Shown: positions 5,774 through 7,751 of the stretch, one piece after another
How the letters are laid out: every line of letters starts with the position of its first letter
Position numbering within the stretch: the stretch's first letter is position 1
Source of the DNA: Ktedonobacterales bacterium
GTDB lineage: Bacteria; Chloroflexota; Ktedonobacteria; Ktedonobacterales; JADMIN01
DNA length: 7,751 nt
Direction of reading: 5' to 3'
Assembly (NCBI GenBank): GCA_025450405.1
Contig: JANWHL010000186.1
Location: forward strand, 1 to 7,751
Notes under the pieces: generated by a model
The model's input: the letters and a program-made list of their open reading frames with translations, nothing else
What the model was told of the DNA's origin: nothing
The model's database searches: none
Program-made: the position numbers and the translations under genes

Positions 5774-6400
5774 TCACCCGTGGAAGCGCAACGAAACGCG
5801 CCCCAGGCGGATCTCGTCGCCGTCCTTGACCGGAGTGGGGACTTTGGGCTGGAGCCGCTGACGGTTCAGGTAGGTGAAGTTGGTGCTGTTCTGGTCTTCG
5901 AGCAGGTACTGGCCGTTGTTGACCAGCAGCTTGGCATGAACGCGCGAGACGCCGCCATCTTCGCCGCCGTGCGGCGTGAGGTCCACATCGGGATAAATGT
6001 TGCTCACAGGGTCCTCGCGCCCGATGACCACTTCGCTCTTGCCGGCCAGATCGAAGGTGGAGTTATCCGCCTCGACCACGAGCTGGGGCGCCTGGGCGCT
6101 GGCGGCGGGCATGGCGGCGGGCATGGGTGCCGGCGCGCTGGCGGCTGGTGCCGGCGCTGGGGCGGCGGTCAGGCTGGCGCCGCAATTCGCGCAGAACGAC
6201 TCGCCCGCGGCGTTGGACGCGCCGCAGGTGGGGCAGGTGACGGTGGCGCCGGCCGTGGGCATCGCCCCCCCACCGGACATCGCGCCGCCGGGAACACCGC
6301 TCGCCATGGCGGGAGCCGCGGACGCCAGCGGCTCCCCGCACTCGTCGCAGAAGGCCGACCCATCAGGGTTCTCGTGGCCCTGGGAACAACGAATGGACAT
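5774..6400 (-). CDS. Double zinc-ribbon and FHA-domain protein
   Basis: A 208-residue protein without signal peptide or membrane segment. The ATG at 6400 follows AGGAGGAGGAG by about 6 nt. Two metal-binding ribbons come first: C5-x3-H9...C18-x2-C21 and C56-x2-C59...C70-x2-C73, separated by a Gly/Ala/Met-rich stretch. A flexible Ala/Pro linker (about 78-105) leads to an FHA domain (about 110-208). The phosphothreonine-binding residues are present: G127-R128, S152-R153-x-H155 and N174 in NSTNFTYLN. FHA domains bind phosphothreonine on partner proteins, so it probably acts downstream of a Ser/Thr kinase, none of which is in this window. It lies 72 bp after the vWA gene on the same strand, which suggests joint function. 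The ligand partner is unknown. Confidence 0.9.
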   Translation of the reverse strand: MSIRCSQGHENPDGSAFCDECGEPLASAAPAMASGVPGGAMSGGGAMPTAGATVTCPTCGASNAAGESFCANCGASLTAAPAPAPAASAPAPMPAAMPAASAQAPQLVVEADNSTFDLAGKSEVVIGREDPVSNIYPDVDLTPHGGEDGGVSRVHAKLLVNNGQYLLEDQNSTNFTYLNRQRLQPKVPTPVKDGDEIRLGRVSLRFHG

Positions 6401-6432
6401 GATACTCTCCTCCTCCTGAAGCACACGCCGCA

Positions 6433-6445
6433 AGTGTACCCCATC
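6433..6445 (-). promoter_or_regulatory. Candidate internal promoter -10 region for the FHA gene
   Basis: On the minus strand this reads GATGGGGTACACT, identical to the 13-mer upstream of csaA (500-512). TACACT (6438-6433) would be the -10, giving a leader of about 26 nt. No good -35 is visible, and the FHA gene may also be read from the vWA transcript. Confidence 0.35.
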
Positions 6446-6472
6446 CGGGACTGGCTCAGCCGCCCTCGTGGT

Positions 6473-7705
6473 TCAACGGCCCTCGTCGAAACTCTGGGTG
6501 AGCTTACGTGTCTTGTTGCCGATCGTCTTCACCTGCTCAGAGCTGAGCGCCTGGCCCGCCGCCAGCTGGTCCAGGGCGCGCTGCGTCTCGGGGTCGAGGA
6601 TGCGCGTGACATTGGGATGCAGGCGAGTGGTGACCTTGCCGGTCTTCTTGTACTCGTCGAGGACACGCGTCACCAGCCGGTGGGCGTTGGCTTTCTCGAC
6701 GAAATTGAGGACGGTGGGATTGGCGTCCTCCGGCGTGATGGGGTCATCGGTGAAGGTGACCACCACGTCGGCGCGCTCCTTCTCGGTGACCGACCCGCCA
6801 GGGACATCGTACGAGAGCTCGGCCTGGGCGAGGCGGAAGACGCCCGCCGGCCGCGGATCGACCATCAGCTCGACCAGCACGGCCTGCGGCGTGTCGCGCT
6901 CCAGGTCGCCCAGCGCGACGGCCACCTGGCGGTCCGAGAGCGGCGCCGCGCCCTGGTCGGCGATCAGCGGCAGGACCTTGACGGCTTTCTTGGGCATGAC
7001 GCCGGCCGAGAGGCGCAGCGTGAGCTGGACGTTGCGGACGGCCACGGCGGCGGCGCTCTGCAATTGCTGGCTGAAGAGGCCCAGCGCGTCGGCGGGGGTG
7101 CGGATGAACTCGGCGGGCATGCCGCTGCTGCGCTGGCCGATGTTGTCCAGCAGGTCTTCTTCCCAGTCGGCGCCGATACCCAGCGGGTAGATGCCGATGC
7201 CGGCCGCGCCAGCGTCGTCGGCGATGCGCCGGCAGCGGTCGGCGTCGCCATAGGTCACGCCGTCGGTCAGCAGCACCATGCGGTTGACGAAGGCTGGCGC
7301 CGCGTGCTTGCGCAGCTCGTTGAGGCCGACGCTCATGCCGAGCGACATGGCCGTGCCGCCGCCGTCGCGGATGCCGTCAATCGCGCGCTTGATGCCGTCC
7401 TTATCTGAGGCCGGCTGGGCGGGGACGATGACCTTGGCGTTGTCGTCGAAGATCGCCACCGAGACGAGATCATCGGGGGCCATCTGGTCCACCACCAGCT
7501 TGACGGCGTCCTTGACACTGCGCAGCTTGTCGCCCTTCATGGAGCCGGAGTGGTCGAACAACAGCGTGAAGTTGAGCGGCATGCGCACCTGGCTCATCGC
7601 CCCGGTGGGCTGAGCCTCGACGAGGACGTACGCCACCTGACTCCCGCCCGTGGCGGCCATCCGGTCCCTGCCGGTCTGGACCTGTAAGGAAACCTCTCCG
7701 GGCAT
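6473..7705 (-). CDS. von Willebrand factor type A (vWA) domain protein
   Basis: A 410-residue protein with no signal peptide or membrane helix, so probably cytoplasmic. The ATG at 7705 has AAAGGAG 9 nt upstream. A short beta-rich N-terminal part (1-42) precedes a vWA domain (about 43-215) with a complete metal-ion-dependent adhesion site: DHSGSM (D51, S53, S55), T118 in GGGTAMS and D148 in LLTDG. After it comes a beta-rich region (about 222-322) and a charged helical end (about 333-410). The layout resembles vWA proteins often labelled YfbK or Ca-activated-chloride-channel-like, names that say little about function. vWA domains mediate metal-dependent protein contacts. It is upstream of the zinc-ribbon/FHA gene and likely in one transcript. 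The partner is unknown; the promoter lies outside or at the window edge. Confidence 0.92.
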   Translation of the reverse strand: MPGEVSLQVQTGRDRMAATGGSQVAYVLVEAQPTGAMSQVRMPLNFTLLFDHSGSMKGDKLRSVKDAVKLVVDQMAPDDLVSVAIFDDNAKVIVPAQPASDKDGIKRAIDGIRDGGGTAMSLGMSVGLNELRKHAAPAFVNRMVLLTDGVTYGDADRCRRIADDAGAAGIGIYPLGIGADWEEDLLDNIGQRSSGMPAEFIRTPADALGLFSQQLQSAAAVAVRNVQLTLRLSAGVMPKKAVKVLPLIADQGAAPLSDRQVAVALGDLERDTPQAVLVELMVDPRPAGVFRLAQAELSYDVPGGSVTEKERADVVVTFTDDPITPEDANPTVLNFVEKANAHRLVTRVLDEYKKTGKVTTRLHPNVTRILDPETQRALDQLAAGQALSSEQVKTIGNKTRKLTQSFDEGR

Positions 7706-7751
7706 GAGTGCCCGCTCCTTTCGCGAACCGCTCGCGCGCCATCGGCGCCGC
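7706..7751 (-). other. Edge of window upstream of the vWA gene
   Basis: Apart from the vWA ribosome site (7715-7721) nothing can be assigned in these 46 bases; an upstream gene may end beyond the edge. Likewise the 55 bases at 1-55, after csaA, show no gene or terminator. Confidence 0.4.

Noticed and set aside
6085..6170. Short GGCGGGCATG-like repeats inside the FHA gene as a mobile or regulatory repeat
   Set aside because: They encode the Ala/Pro/Met-rich linker between the zinc ribbons and the FHA domain and reflect low-complexity codons.
5711..7408. Long plus-strand open frame opposite the FHA and vWA genes
   Set aside because: The minus-strand proteins have complete recognisable domains and good ribosome sites; the plus frame has neither.

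Overview
The window is a GC-rich (by eye around 70%), densely coded bacterial chromosome segment with seven protein genes that can be supported. There are no RNA genes, insertion sequences or CRISPR arrays. The mix of families, the Chloroflexota-like style of the FHA/zinc-ribbon and vWA proteins, and a 9-nt-period intergenic repeat of a kind seen in large environmental genomes make a Chloroflexota-like bacterium the best guess. This is inference only; no taxonomic marker is present.

Left part (1-2291): a short minus-strand gene for a CsaA-type tRNA-binding/chaperone protein (56-421) lies head to head with a plus-strand HD-superfamily phosphohydrolase (663-2069). The 241-bp gap between them holds a candidate promoter for each direction. 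A second gap (2070-2291) ends in a good sigma-70-like promoter.

Middle part (2292-4674): that promoter drives a tight plus-strand operon of M17 leucyl aminopeptidase, MoaD and MoaE. MoaD starts 2 bp after the peptidase stop, and MoaD and MoaE overlap by 13 bp. MoaD and MoaE are the two subunits of molybdopterin synthase, which adds the dithiolene sulfurs of the molybdenum cofactor. The MoaD is odd: its family-typical glycine end is followed by 15 more residues.

Gap 4675-4923 holds two 30-bp copies of a purine-rich repeat with an internal 9-nt period, then a TATACT -10 box. The next gene (4924-5766) encodes a fused MntA-like nucleotidyltransferase and HepT-like HEPN protein. It resembles a type VII toxin-antitoxin pair in one chain, but key residues of both active sites look replaced.

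Right part (5774-7705, minus strand): a von Willebrand factor A protein with an intact metal site is followed by a double zinc-ribbon plus FHA protein with an intact phosphothreonine pocket. The two are probably co-transcribed, with a possible internal promoter before the FHA gene, and look like part of a phosphorylation-dependent signalling module. This unit converges on the nucleotidyltransferase-HEPN gene with only 7 bp between stops.

The strongest leads are the degenerate MntA-HepT fusion and the C-terminally extended MoaD. Nothing in the window shows a clearly new multi-gene system.
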